A stretch of DNA of 64,000 nt, from positions 10,729,291-10,793,290 of the forward strand of contig NC_051135.1 of NCBI RefSeq assembly GCF_014839805.1, given 5' to 3'. The stretch is from Manduca sexta (Eukaryota; Arthropoda; Insecta; Lepidoptera; Sphingidae). Both the position numbers and the translations under genes were made by a program. This document shows positions 35,187 to 47,683 of the stretch, in pieces. Below the pieces are notes generated by a model that did not search any database, was not told where the DNA came from, and saw only the letters and a program-made list of their open reading frames with translations. Position 1 is the stretch's first letter, and each line of letters starts with the position of its first letter.

Positions 35187-35224
35187 AATTCACCTATCAA
35201 TGTGCCTACATTGATAGGTGAATT
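35187..35224. repeat. perfect hairpin, 16-bp arms
   Basis: AATTCACCTATCAATG (35187-35202) and its exact complement (35209-35224) around a 6-nt loop TGCCTA. The flanking TTTTAGCTT and GAAGCTAAAA extend the pairing with gaps. No T-run or gene nearby; origin unknown. Confidence 0.85.
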
Positions 35225-35764
35225 GAATTGAATTGATTATTATTGAAGCTAAAATTAAAGCAGATACCATTGATAGGTGTCGTAAGAGGCACGGTGACTT
35301 CAACATAACTGTCCGGACGCCCCTCAAAACCTAAAAAAAGGTCCACCGGAACCAGAAAAAAATTGAAAGGGGTTAATGACAAAAAACAGTATTAGCTATC
35401 ATCTATATGGTTCACAAACCAAATAATTAAGTATAAATGAAGACGCAAATTCGGTGATATTAATTTACCAATACCATAGATATTCGGTGGCAATTGCAGA
35501 AATAATGGTCTGGTTTAATCAGAGAATTTGGTGCGTACACCAGATGGCACCACGTGTTGTCCCGCATTATTGTATCGTACTCGATACGCTTCTAATAACA
35601 CTCTCCCCCTAGGGGAAACGATATTAAATCGAGGAAATATTAGAGCTGCGCGTCGTCTGAGTAAATTATTCTATTGTAGTATTCGAGGGAGTTTTGTGTG
35701 TTCGTGCAACAGCGTGAATCGGAACATGTTTAAAATATTAGACGATGTTCAATACAGTTTGATT

Positions 35765-35875
35765 ATTATTTTTTTTTTATTTATTTATTACAAAATAGTT
35801 TATGTACAAAATGGCGGACTTAATGCAGAAGCCATTTTCTACCTTTAGACGGTGTAGTGACTAAGGTAAGTAGAT
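35765..35875 (+). repeat. repeat family E (T-rich, GGCGGACTTAATG)
   Basis: TTTATTTATTTATTACAAAA then ATGGCGGACTTAATGCAGAA and CCATTTTCTACC. Similar pieces at 53570-53700 and, reversed, 57600-57700. Confidence 0.45.
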
Positions 35876-37578
35876 CTGCACGAGATAAGGTACCCAGGGA
35901 ACAAAGCAATAACATAATAGACACTAGTATAATTTATAAATATAAAACTTGATCAAATTTAGCCTTTGATCTATCTATAATTTTTCTTCGTGTATAATAA
36001 GGCTACAGTTATTATTATTGTAGACTTCGACTTCAATTTTACAATAGATGATGTAAGTCGTTATGCGTTGCTAGAATAAAAAAATACAAGATATTAAATC
36101 CTTTGTATGCGACTATATGTATAGCTATACAACTGATTTTTATACATCTGCGATCAATTAGTATACATGTTCTAAGTTCCGTTTCGAAAAACATTGTACT
36201 ATTGAATAGTAAAATATATTTTGCTGGCATTGCTAACGGTTCATCTATGGTATAAATAGGGTTGGCATAAACAAATATGTCTATATCTATCGATCTCATG
36301 GCCGACATAGCGTAAGCATCTCACGAAAGCAACCCTACATAAATAAGACGCCGCATTACATACGGTTGACAGGAGTGTTGCCCAATTGGGATATCACGTA
36401 TGAACCATTATCATTTGTATTTATTTGCAGCTGGGGCCGTTTCGAACTGAATCAAGTATAGGGCTCACAATGAAGTCACGCGCGGAGACCACTTCTCAAC
36501 CATTCCGAAGGGTTTAAATATAAACACAAATATATTATTTCACATACGTTTGATCGGTTAAGGAAGTGTTTTGTCCTGCAGTGACCGAGTCCGACCTACT
36601 TTTTTAAATAGGGTTGTCACGCATGTTTTGAAAATTTATTGTGTTTTATTTCTCAAATAATATGGCTAAGGTAATTTTATACTTTTAATGAGTCAAGTTA
36701 ATTCCTGCTTCATATTTTGTCATTTGTTTTTAATTTTTACATTAATGTCTGACTTGAAACTTAACTATGTTTTAAATAATAAAATAATTTAAATTCTACT
36801 ATTAGAAAATTCGTGAACCGTTAATTGAAGAAAAAAGTGCAAATATAACAGCTTACAGACTCAAATACACAATATATCTTACCTTATTTTATTTAAACTA
36901 TTTGGCCCAGTCTAAAAATAAGCCAACAGAAGCAACATAAAAGACCCAAATAAAAACACTGGCGTAAGCCTTAAACAGGCACAATACAAGTCCAGATCCG
37001 CGACAAAAACAAAACCGCTGGAGAAAGAGACACACTTTTTACACAACACGCTTTGTCACGTGTTCCGTTTAGCGTTGTAGGCTCGCTCTCATTAAACGTT
37101 GCATGTTGATTTATCTTTTGAAGCTAAGAGTTAAGACTATTTCTTACGCATTTAGCTATATTATTATTTTTCTCTAATTCTTTGTAATACAATGGAATAT
37201 GTGAAATATATCTATTTACCTTTATGTAGATAGCTTTGTTATTTCAATGCATACTATGATTTTTTTTTGCTTTGAATTAGACAGATACTGTATATTTGAT
37301 AAAACCGTTAAACTCAATAAGAGAATATTAAAATAAATCGACTTTTTACTTTGGCACTTAATAAACGACATAAAAAATACTAAGTATAACTGGCATAAAC
37401 CATTATTTATATTTATACGAGCATGGGAAACCCTGTACTGCACCGAATAGTAAGTTGAGTGGGGTCCAGATACCAGTGGCGAAGTGTGAATTTTTTCAAA
37501 AGGTAACCCGAGGCAAAAAGAATTAAGCCTTAGTTAATATATCGCGCCGAATTTACCAGAAAACAAAAACTAAGTCCA

Positions 37579-37697
37579 TCTATACTTATAATAAATCTGT
37601 AGGGAGGTCAATTCTGTACATGAAATATATTTCCAAAATAACTATCAGGGGGTTATTAGGGATCGATACTGATGCCAAAAATGCAATTAGTAAAATT

Positions 37698-37730
<33 letters not shown>

Positions 37731-38431
37731 ATAACCGTTATAAAAACAAAAACTACTCGACGGATTTTAACGAAACTTGGTACAATTATTTGTCATACTC
37801 CTGTGCTGGTTATAGTATACTTTTTATCACGCTACAATTAATAGGAGCAGAGCAGTGAAGGTAAATGTTGGGAAAACGGGAGAAGTTACTCCATTTTTTA
37901 AGCTTCCGTCGCGTGTGCAGCCTTAATGGTTAAAGCTACACAGAAATCATGTATGACGGAAATGTTCTCCTTAAAATTATGTAAAAAATATCCCACGACA
38001 GCATCTGTCTATCTTTTATGGTTGACTCACAATAACACGTGTAACTCTCGATAGCTTAGCAGTTCGAAGCTTTCTCATTATATTTGTCTACTCTTACGTT
38101 TATAAATACTCTCAGTCATCCCTAATTAAAAAAGTTAACATTATTAAATATTCCATAAAAAAGAATCATAGAAATCGGTATAGAAACACCAAAGTTATAC
38201 ATGAAATACGCTAATAATAAGCCATCATGCGTGAATACTGAATCATGCTATAAGGATTATTTTTGTATATATATAAGGTCGCGAAAACACAGGCAGGCCG
38301 CTTGCTTGGCACCTAGAGGCTAGCGAATCACCTAGCGAGTAGCTTCGTAAAACGAACATTCTCGAACGTTCGCGACCGGCTCCATTTTTGAAGTCCGAAA
38401 TCCACGCGGGGAAGCTACGGGCGGAAGCTAG
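37579..38431 (+). mobile_element. non-autonomous Helitron A, nested in a hAT MITE
   Basis: 5' end TCTATACTTATAATAAATC preceded by A, 3' end GGGCGGAAGCTAG followed by T, no target duplication: the Helitron signature of TC...CTAG between A and T. It contains a (CTGT)n microsatellite near 37700-37731. No Rep/helicase coding. Confidence 0.85.
37700..37731 (+). repeat. (CTGT)n microsatellite in Helitron A
   Basis: About 7-8 tetranucleotide units. The homologous run in Helitron B is about twice as long. Confidence 0.9.
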
Positions 38432-38887
38432 TCGGAAATAAATCTAAAAGGGAAGCCGGTAGGAATCGGGTTATATGGACGCTTCGCCACTGCCAGATAC
38501 AGCATCCAACGATGAGATACGATTATATCTGCGACACAATTATGCCAGCCTGTTCGTAATTATTTTGATTTTTGACCATCGCTTATCGTGACGTGTGCGC
38601 TGTTTGCCGTGACCTTCGTCCCGTCCGCCATATAGGACTAGTCTAAGCAATCTTTTCTGGAGCGTGTAGTATCGATTGAGCCAAACGAGCTTTGGCAAGT
38701 GGCCATTTGCAAGCCTTTTGTTATGCGAATATCTTACAACGTAAACGAGGCCGTGTTTATTTTACTGGCTGTGAGGAGAGATGAGTTTTTTTTAAGTCTA
38801 TTAAGGTGACGTCTTATTTATTGTAACATTTTGTGGTTTCAGGTCTGTTTTTATCGGGAGTATAAATATATATTGTTTAATATTGTT

Positions 38888-39205
38888 TTACTGGTAGGTC
38901 TCTCATAAGTGAGAGCCTGCCTGGGTAGTGTAATTTGCAATATCTATTTCTGCTGCCAAGTAGCAGTGTGTTGTTTGTTGTGTTCCAGTTTGAAGAAAAT
39001 TGTAGCCAGTGTAACTGCTGCACATAATAAGACTTAATACCTCCAATACCAAACACACCATAATAAATACCATACAATACTTTATAATTCATGTTTATAG
39101 GCGCTAATAATAAATACCATACAATACTTTATAATTCATATTTATAGGCAGTCGTATCGCTTACCATCAGGCGAACGGCAAGCTAGTCACGTCATTTAAA
39201 GCAAT
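38888..39205 (-). repeat. family C copy with internal tandem duplication
   Basis: GGTAGGTCTCTCATAAGTGA to TACCATCAGGCGAACGGCAA (antisense). The stretch ACAATACTTTATAATTCAT + (G/A)TTTATAGGC occurs twice in a row at 39080-39150. Confidence 0.65.
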
Positions 39206-40049
39206 AAAAAAATTACAATGAGCCTGTCTAGGTTTCGATTCCAACTTTAATATCAAAGTCTTTTTACTGTCTCATGAAATAGGTAAGGAGTAAGTAGGAA
39301 ATAATAGTGAATCTATTTTGAAAACATAGACTATGATCCACGTAAATTAATAAATTACAAACTATGTTATTACATCTTACCTACCATACAACCTTATTAA
39401 TGTAAATATTCTCCATATTTGCTTCCCCCAGACTAGAAACACAACTAGAACCACAGAAAACAATGAAAACTAATTAATTATTTGAAACTTCACCTGTGAG
39501 GAAACCTTGCAATTAGGTTATTCATCGCATATGCAATATATCGTGTTTCAGTTGAATTATAGTTTGTTTGTTTCATCTAAGGATGTTGATTTTATGTGTT
39601 TAAATGTTTCTTTAAATCTAACCTTTTTTGGATATCACCATAGACAGTTACTTATTACTTGAAGATAAAAATAAGTCCATTTTAATTGTATTTCTGACGA
39701 TCAGAAAATAGGGCTCACAATTCGAATACGAAAACATTCTGAAATAGAAGCTCTACTTTTCAACTTCTTTCTTAAAATACATATACATAACGAAATAATT
39801 TTTACGAAATATTCTGTCTCATTTGTTGTTGTTTGTTTTAATTCATTTATTCTTCCAAATAATATAAAGTATGACTGAATAACGAAAAATAAAAAAAAAT
39901 CGTGTTAATATGTTGTAAGAACTATTTCGTTAGGCACATTTATATTCGGAAATACTCATCTTCGACACAGGCCTAAATTTTTGTATTGAGATTTAAATAA
40001 AAATATACTTTCATTAGCTTAGTTTACGCTAGCGAGTTCTTGAAGCAAC
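39206..40049. other. intron 1 DNA, nothing recognised
   Basis: AT-rich, no ORF with a domain, no named repeat. Confidence 0.5.
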
Positions 40050-40078
40050 ACATTGCTTTATTGTAGATGCGTTTGCAC

Positions 40079-40144
40079 TTGCTGCAATATAATCAATACA
40101 CGTGTGACTTGCCGCAATATAATCAATACACGTGTGACTTGCCG
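40079..40144 (+). repeat. 30-bp tandem duplication
   Basis: Two near-identical units TTGC(T/C)GCAATATAATC... ending ACACGTGTGAC follow each other at 40079 and 40109, with a third partial start TTGCCGCAAG at 40139. Confidence 0.8.
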
Positions 40145-40249
40145 CAAGCCCTGCAACATTAAAAAATTGCAGAACTCAGCTTGCGCTGATTGCTTACACG
40201 GTAAAAATAGCTCGCGAGAAACGGTTTCTGCAAGTTTTCTTGTAATAAA

Positions 40250-40455
40250 ACCCCGCTGTATACCGATACAGCGTGGTTTTCCACTCCGCTCGCCATTCTA
40301 AGTCGTGAGATGTTAAGTCTCAGTAGTTACACTGGCTATAAGTTCTTCAAACCGGAACATCACCATGATTACACACTGTTGCTTAGCGGCAGAAATAGAT
40401 ATTGCGGTGGTACCTACCCGGGCGGACTCTCACATATCAGAGACCTACCACCAGT
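40250..40455 (+). repeat. family C copy, 5'-truncated
   Basis: TTCCACTCCGCTCGCCATTC, TTCTTCAAACCGGAACATC and GGACTCTCACATATCAGAGA. Confidence 0.65.
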
Positions 40456-40796
40456 ATACGTTACAGATTATAATAAAAAGTATTTGTATCGTATTGTATT
40501 GTAAATAACCATAAGTAAGGCTGACAAGTCAATATGACGTAACAGCTCACTCCCAACTGCTACAGCAAACTCACTTTGTATCCAATGTATATATTACTCC
40601 AATTACAATGTAGCACATCTCTGAACCGTCGTACAATTATATCGGTCGGTTAATTACTCGGTGTTGCAAGGAGCTAATACACGAACGTCTGTACCGGAAG
40701 TTGTGTAGTTGAGGACGCAATACGATTAATCTAGGTTCAATTCCGGGTCTACATCTTTCGAGTAGTTGTGTAATATTGTAATGTTATATCAGTCCT

Positions 40797-41067
40797 GTAT
40801 TTCTTATCTGTGCCCTCGACTTACTTCTCGTGAATAATTTATTTTAAATATTGGATTTATGAAAGCTTTTATTCTGCTCCCAATTATAATCTGACAACCT
40901 GTGAAAACTGCATGAAAGTCCGTTGAGCAGTTTTCAAGATGGCGCAACAAACAAGCAGAAAAATACTCAATACGTCTGTACTCCTCTTGAGTGACCCAAT
41001 GACTTCTTAATACTTTTCTCTTAATATACAAACTCACTGGGTTTTGCTATTTTATTATATGCATAGA
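40797..41067 (-). mobile_element. degenerate Helitron, third family, copy 2
   Basis: Begins TCTATGCATATAATAAAATA on the - strand and shares TATTCTGCTCCCAATTATA and CCTGTGAAAACTGCATGAAA with 31511-31809. The 3' end has decayed. Confidence 0.55.
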
Positions 41068-41149
41068 TTATCCCATAGCTGGTCAAAGACCCCATCAACA
41101 AGTGGCGCATTTTATATGAAACATAGAAACAAGTCTGTTTGTGCATTAC

Positions 41150-41345
41150 GGAAAAATGGAAGGAAAACACCGTGAGGAAACCTGCATACCTGATAAGTTC
41201 TTTATAGAAATTTCGAGGATGTGTGAAGCATACCAATCCGCACTAGACCAGCGTGGTGGACTAAGGCCTTATCCCTCTCAGTAGTAGAGAAGGCCCGTGA
41301 CCAGCGGTGGGACAGTATATAGTATATGGCTTATATTATTTATTA
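41150..41345 (+). mobile_element. SINE family T, 5'-truncated
   Basis: GTGAGGAAACCTGCATACC, ACCAGCGTGGTGGACTAAGG and GGACAGTATATAGTATATGG with an ATT-rich end. Confidence 0.7.
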
Positions 41346-44300
41346 TATTAATGAATAAAATTACATTTAAATACGCTGCATCACGTTATATAGAAAAATT
41401 GTGTAAATATTTTCTTTCAGTAAATAACACCTTAAAACTGGCTTTCTTTTTTTTCTGAGCATTGTCAACATCGTCACAATCATACCGCCTGCTTGTGACT
41501 TGCAATCAATATTTTTATTTTTCAACATCGAAACACAGAAGGCAATCGGCACAGTCCAACACTTATAAAGCTTTGTGAAGCTTCGCACAAAGCTGCAAGC
41601 AAATAAACCGGGCAAGTTGTCCCGGAAACCGCGCCACTGCCTCCAAATAAGTTGCTGCCCGCTAGTTCGTTCTAACTTGGTTTCTGTGTATGGCGTTTGA
41701 TGTGTTGTTTGACGTATATATTGGACTTTATAAGTTTGTTTCTAACTAACCTATTACAGTTTCCTGCTGCTGATTTGCGGTTTTAACTATTAGCTTTAAC
41801 TTTGTATTGTTTTTTGTATAAATGGTTAACGAAATGAATGCGATAGTGAAGATATTTGGAAAATTGTTAGTAATCGGTGTACGGATTTGAATAGGATTTA
41901 ACATACGGATACACCGTGTAAAGGATTAAGTTATACCTAAGCTACTATTTTTATAGATAATTTATTCCAGTAGATATTTTTTATATTATAATTTTTGAAT
42001 AGGTGATACTCGCGTCGTATAGATGGCGTTTTAGGTAGCGCCGTCGTTTAGCAACTTGTAGCGAGGAAGGATTATCATCTGGATGAATCCACAAGTAACA
42101 GTTTTTTTATATATCCACCGCTAATGCACATTATCAGAGGATTTTTAATTCTAACTTTTATAAACTAGAATGAGAATTTAAAGGCCTGGAGCGTGCTTTG
42201 ATTTCCAACAATTCTACATCATAACTCAAAACTATAAAATCGAAACCAAATAAACTAAATATTTTTAAAAATAAAATTTTCTCCAAACTTAATATAGCCT
42301 AATAAATAAATATATTATATATAAAATATAAAAGTGAACAAACAGGATCTAATGAAAACTAAAATAATATAGATAACTTAATATTAAGAAAGAATAATAT
42401 AAAGCTTATTCACCTAGATCAAAGAGAATTTACACCTTAAACACTAGATTACGTCAGCTCCACACAAATCTCTAGATATATAGACAAGTCTTACACTTTG
42501 ATGGAACATTCGAGAATAAAAGATTCGAGATGGGTAAAATCCTCAGACAGATGTGCATTGGACACATCGACTTACCCTTCTCAAAGTAGACATTATGGAG
42601 CCATTTGTCTTGTAAATAAAATACGTAAAATAGAGCTTCAATACGTCTATAAAAGTTTATTTTTATTATAATGTTTAGTGGTGGAAATGAAACTATTTTT
42701 CGTATATTATCGTGGTTATTAATCGAAGACTTTACAGTCTTCATGGTCACGCGGGGACTAAGGTATTGGACGACCGAAAGTCAAAATTACAATATCTACC
42801 TACGTTTTACAATTATACAACATTTTAAATTTTAAGAATGAAACACCGGTGGAAAATGTAATCGAGCCACTGACAAAAGTTAGTGTAACATATTTCTTTA
42901 TATAATAAAGAATATCGACAACGTTTTACAACTGTTTGACGATTGACATTACATTAAAGATAAATAAAAAAATAAACAAAAAAATGTATAAAATTTCACA
43001 TTTAGATCACTTGTTAATTTAATTAATAATCATAGCTCTTTAACGTCTCTTCTATAAATTTTACAAACTCTATGGTTTGAATTATTATTGTAACCACAAA
43101 CTACACACCTATACAGGGTTATATAGTAAGTATAGTACCATGAAATCTGTTGTGTAAACGGTTATTAGTTAATGAGCTAACCGCTAATCTATTATTTGGA
43201 GTTATCGTTCATCATTAAACGTAATAAAGCTGGCTAATGGATATTTCTAATTATGATAATTGTTTATGGTAAATTCTAATGCATAAAGAACCAATATTGA
43301 ATTAAAAATGATTATTAATTTAAGTGAATTTATGGTTTGATAAAATTTATTATCTATGCACATGACTATTCTTAAATGACTTACGACGTACTTCAAAAGA
43401 CAATGAAGACGATGTAGTCGAAAACTGTGCACTTACACACAAACGTGCGCCTAGAAAATGCGACGAGACAGCGCGTATCAAAAACACCGTCTGCATAAGC
43501 CCGACGTTAGATGCAAATTATTATACAACTTAATTATGGGATAAGCTATACCGCTAGACTGATGGTTAAATCACTGTCCATAAAGAGTCTGAACAGAATT
43601 TGGAATTACATATTACTTCTATGAACTCAATACAGCGGTTATTCTGACTTTTTAATGTTAAGTAGTCACTCCATTCATCCAACCCCATGTTGATATAGAC
43701 TTATCCCATTTCGCCTTACCTATTTAGTTTGGTATATGACCAGCTACAGATTTGCCATCATTAGGGACATCTATTCCCACTAAAATCGTATAAAATATAC
43801 AAAATCTTCCTCGTTGGCAGAATAAAGACCAAAACTACCCCCCAATGTATGTTGCCTCGACAAAAAAGTAAATAAAAATGTAATAACAAATTCAATTTGA
43901 GCGGTAAAATAAAACAAAACGTGACCAGCCACAGACGAGTATTCTAAGCAAACAGCGCTCGACCCCCTCCAGGCTCAGTATTCACTTCACACGTACGAGA
44001 ATACAATAATTCGAACGTGTCCAAACGATTTGTCGCACTGCAGCCACGCTTTGGAAAGATTTCAATTTCCACGCTTTGATGTTTTGCTTATTCTGCGAGT
44101 ATTGCACTCTCTTCATAAATATTTTGACATATAATTTGCTTTTCCTATGAAAGGCAATGTGCAGATAAATTTTAGGTTCAGAACTCGCGAGATAGCTCAA
44201 TACTTATAAGTTACTTATGGAGTAGATTTACGTTTAGACTGGTGACCTTAACCTATTATCACCGACGTCAGAAAATCCAGAATATTTGTGGATATGATCA

Positions 44301-44584
44301 TTTAGAAAAAAGGGTAGGGATTAGGAAGGGATAGGTTTTTGTTGGACACCTCGAAATTTTGCTGATCCCAACGTATTTTAAGATCAAACCTGTGACAATG
44401 GTTTCAACCTGATTGATTTAGTCCGTAATCCATTGAAGACGTTGTTACTCACTATAATTTTGGCTGTACCTCACAAATGCTACTAACGTCGTTTAATAAT
44501 AGTCGAAATTCAAGATGAATTCTGAAATAATTCTATATAAATTTTATTCGAGTACGTCATTAATAGCTTCCTTTCTATTCCCAG
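41346..44584. other. end of intron 1, no gene seen
   Basis: Holds foldback fragment H10 and a GC-richer patch at 41600-41700. The 3' end carries the pyrimidine-rich acceptor of TEP exon 2 (CTTCCTTTCTATTCCCAG). Confidence 0.5.
42670..42840 (+). mobile_element. foldback retroposon fragment H10
   Basis: GAAATGAAACTATTTTTCG, TCGAAGACTTTACAGTCTTC, GGTCACGCGGGGACTAAGG and ACAATATCTACCTACGTTTT follow the left half and middle of H5. Right arm and tail absent. Confidence 0.5.
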
Positions 44585-44766
44585 GGGATTCTCAGTAGTG
44601 GCTCCAGAGGTCGCTGTGCCTGGAAAGACGACAGCTGTACTAGTGACCCTTCATGGCAGAGCTGGTGATGAAACTCTGGATCCACTGAACGTCACCGTCA
44701 GGTTGGAGACTCAAGATGATGACAACGATGTCAAACTGCTGACTACTGCCAGCCAGATGATTACTG
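44585..44766 (+). CDS. TEP / alpha-2-macroglobulin family protein, coding exon 2 (MG1 domain)
   Basis: A 182-bp internal exon with an acceptor (TATTCCCAG|G at 44584) and a donor (ACTG|GTAAGT at 44767). It continues the frame of the 17209 exon and ends in phase 1. It starts GFSVVAPEVAVPGKTTAVLV and continues with LHGRAGDE, then NVTVRLE, an acidic DDDND stretch and VKLLTTASQMITG. The order (V)VAP...PG...VxVxLHG...NVTVxLE matches the start of macroglobulin domain MG1 in TEP/CD109 proteins, where a beta-sandwich strand follows the signal peptide. One N-glycosylation sequon (NVT) is present. GC content and codon use are clearly above the flanking DNA. Nothing downstream in the window continues MG1, so exon 3 is presumed beyond 64000. 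The protein could also be an A2M-like protease inhibitor rather than a TEP; MG1 alone does not decide. Truncation here is by the window edge; I see no sign of mutation. Confidence 0.7.
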
Positions 44767-46744
44767 GTAAGTTTGATGAAATAGATATTTAGTGAAAGGA
44801 ACATGAATTGAATGTAGACGTATAGGCAAAAAAGGATGTACGATAACTAAAAATTTTAGCAATATCTTGGATTGTTGAGAAACACAGAAATCCCTAAAAA
44901 ATGAACATTCGATAGACAACAATATTTCAATAATTTTTGAATTGCATTAAAAATTGTACCCTCATTACCGATTATACCTTTTGACAACTGTAGCAAGCAG
45001 CAAAAGTAGACTTCAAACGGGAGTATAATTTATCTAAAAAGTCGCCTGATTGGCGTTCCTTAAATAGTTGCTACAAACATTGCTGTAACGAGAAAAGTTA
45101 CTATTTATTACAAACTGGAAACATTTGGAGACTAGTAAAAGAATGACACTAAAAACTGTTTAGCAACTGAAATACCTCTTATGTTACTAACTGCTTATCT
45201 TCTGTCAAATCAATTTCAACACACATCAAATCAAATAAATGATATAAAAAAGCCTCTAATACAATTTCAAAACTCCTCCATCCGGCGAATCGCGCTCCAG
45301 ATTCGAGTTATTACTACCGTAGTAAAAATCTCATTTCGTGCGCCCAGACGGCACCATTGAAAACTCGACTTATTTCCAAACAGACAAACTGTGTTCAAAA
45401 TGCACGTAATAGGAAGAATATTTCCTTGCAAGTATCGAGGGTTGTTCGCCAAGAAGCTATGCAAAGCCTTTGAAGATAAATTGTGTATTTTGTGAAGTGG
45501 TGAGTTTTCGAAATTGCGAAGTCATCTGAAGATGCCGTTATATTGTTACAGATATTTATTGTTTCCTATATGTAGTTTAAGGCGTCGACGTGTTTTACGA
45601 GATCATCAATTTCTGTTCTGTTCGTAGACTTTCCAATTTATATTGATGTATTCAGATAGTGGTGTAGCGGAGTTTTAGAATTATGAATACAGTATATTCA
45701 TATTGTAAGTCACTGCAGTGAGTAGACTGTTGTCTTCCAATTTAAAGTATTTTGAAGGTAGTGTAATTATGAGGTTTAAAAATTCATTTCTATAAATTAT
45801 GAACGCATTTCAGTGACATCTGTGGATACTGACTACATCGATATCTTTCACCTTTCTCTATTCCAATAGAAAAACAAAATATTACAACTACATTTAATAG
45901 TATATTGAGAAATTTTAAGGATTTTTATTATTAGTTTCTGGGTGTAGGTACGTACTTATAATGTGCCCCTCCACCTTTATTTTTATATACATGATATAAT
46001 ATGTGCAAACAGTTGTGTGTAATGTGTTGTTTCATTGTTTTTAATCTATAAGTGTTATGCTTTTTCTGTAGTTTTCCAAATAAAGTAAAATAACAAAATA
46101 TGTTAGTTGTTCAATGTTTTGAATATTGTCATAGTTTGTCAGACACTTATCATCAGGCAAGCTATTAGCTCGTCTCTACATACTTTTATATAAGAGTATA
46201 AACTAGTGAAAAATTGGCAATATCTACGGGTTGTTAACTCAATCGTTAAGTGACACGCATTGCGACTGCACAACAATTTTTATATCACAAGTCGTTAAAG
46301 TAAGATCATATCAACTCACTCAAGTTTTAATACGAAAACTTTTATATAACGATTGTATACTACGAGCTAGCGGGAGTATAAATAGATGTTATTTTTGCAA
46401 CTATTTTTAGGTAACAACTGTGGTGGAGGTGGGAATCCGAATGAATAACAATTTATGATGTCTCCGGGAATCATAAGATATTTCCGGTATACGAAACTTC
46501 CGGAGCGTTATTCTACCAATATATAATAGTTACTTCCCCCAAGTTTGCCTGAGTGAAGAGATATAATATAAATTATATTGCTGTAATGACAAACAGTTTT
46601 TTCTTTTTTGTATTTCATTTATCCAAAGTAAAGGAAATGCACTTAAACGTAGAGAAACTTTAAAAAAAATTTGGTGGGAATCAATTTTGGTCTAATGACG
46701 TTAATTAAATACGTTTAAATCAAAACTATTTACTACGTCACGGG

Positions 46745-46915
46745 AAGAGCAGGGTTGGACGCTCACCTGCAAGATGTATGGATGACTTGATAAAGGTTAC
46801 GGGAACACGCTGGAGTAGACCAATTTTGCTAGATCGTTCTATTTTTAGGAGGGGAGGTCTATATTCAGCAATGGACTTCACGTGGCTGATGATGTTGATG
46901 AAAAGTAGTGAAAGA
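46745..46915 (+). pseudogene. RTE-like LINE 3' fragment
   Basis: Reads R-W-M-D-D-L-I-K-V-T-G-T-R-W followed by RRGGLYSAMD, the same C-terminal tail as the other fragments, then a GATGATGTTGATG tail. No upstream coding domains. Confidence 0.65.
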
Positions 46916-47683
46916 ATAGGATATTATGAGACTAAAGTACCTATCAAGGTAACAAGTTAGTACAACGTCTCTTAAATACCAAACAAATTTCCAAACATCT
47001 TTTTAGACGTTCTTGAAATATCAAATTTCCAATCATTGATTCTAGGCTAAAACTAATTCAATAATTAATGTAATTATGAGCTGGTATAACAAAAATAAGA
47101 ATATATATATTTAATAAAAGGAAAAAAATAAACAATTGTCTTGTTTGTCTGCCTCTCCTTAATAAGTAACGTTCGTGACAAAGTTCAGTTAGTAGGGCTG
47201 ACGTGCAAATATAAAGAGTAGTAATTTTGCGCCATTCGCCGTGTCGTTTGTTAACTGCTATGATATTTAATGTTTGTAGGTGGGTAAGCTTGTTGAAATG
47301 TTGCTGGTTGCTTCCTAACTTAACTCTTCAGTCTTATGTCAGAGTCCTTTGATGTTAAAAAAACTAAATACCTATCGAGATAATCTAGGGCCTTTTAGAA
47401 AGCCTAAGACTCTTTACTGTCTGATACTGTAAGTCTAGATTAGACATATTTGTTCTTATATCATTGCGCTATATTTCTTAGCTTTTTGGCCAAAAAAGCG
47501 CCCGACTCTAATTATACCGTTTCGAGACTAGAAAAAGGAGGTTTCTTAAATAAAATATTTTTATTGAAGAATATGAATGGTTTTAAGAGAAAGAACAATA
47601 TTATTGAAACAAAAATAATTTATTTCTGCATTTTCTTTATAAAGCAAATAATCAAAATCAATTTATAAAAATCCGACAATCAT

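Larger units (their letters stand above)
34583..37465. other. intron 1 DNA, no gene seen
   Basis: Contains the hairpin at 35187 and repeat E at 35765. GC-richer patch at 36450-36510. No splice-consistent coding segment found. Confidence 0.5.
37474..38492. mobile_element. hAT-type MITE interrupted by Helitron A
   Basis: Termini CAGTGGCGAAG...CTTCGCCACTG with a perfect 8-bp target duplication CCAGATAC (37466-37473 and 38493-38500), which is diagnostic of hAT transposition. Without the Helitron the element is 166 bp, matching the 165-bp copy at 5182-5346. No transposase; mobilised in trans. Confidence 0.9.

Noticed and set aside
40053..40301. 82-codon cysteine-rich frame
   Set aside because: The cysteines come from the 30-bp tandem duplication, and the 3' half is repeat family C.
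46778..46960. 60-codon frame considered as a TEP exon
   Set aside because: It is the C-terminal tail of an RTE-like LINE, matching 2282-2475 and 12015-12150.
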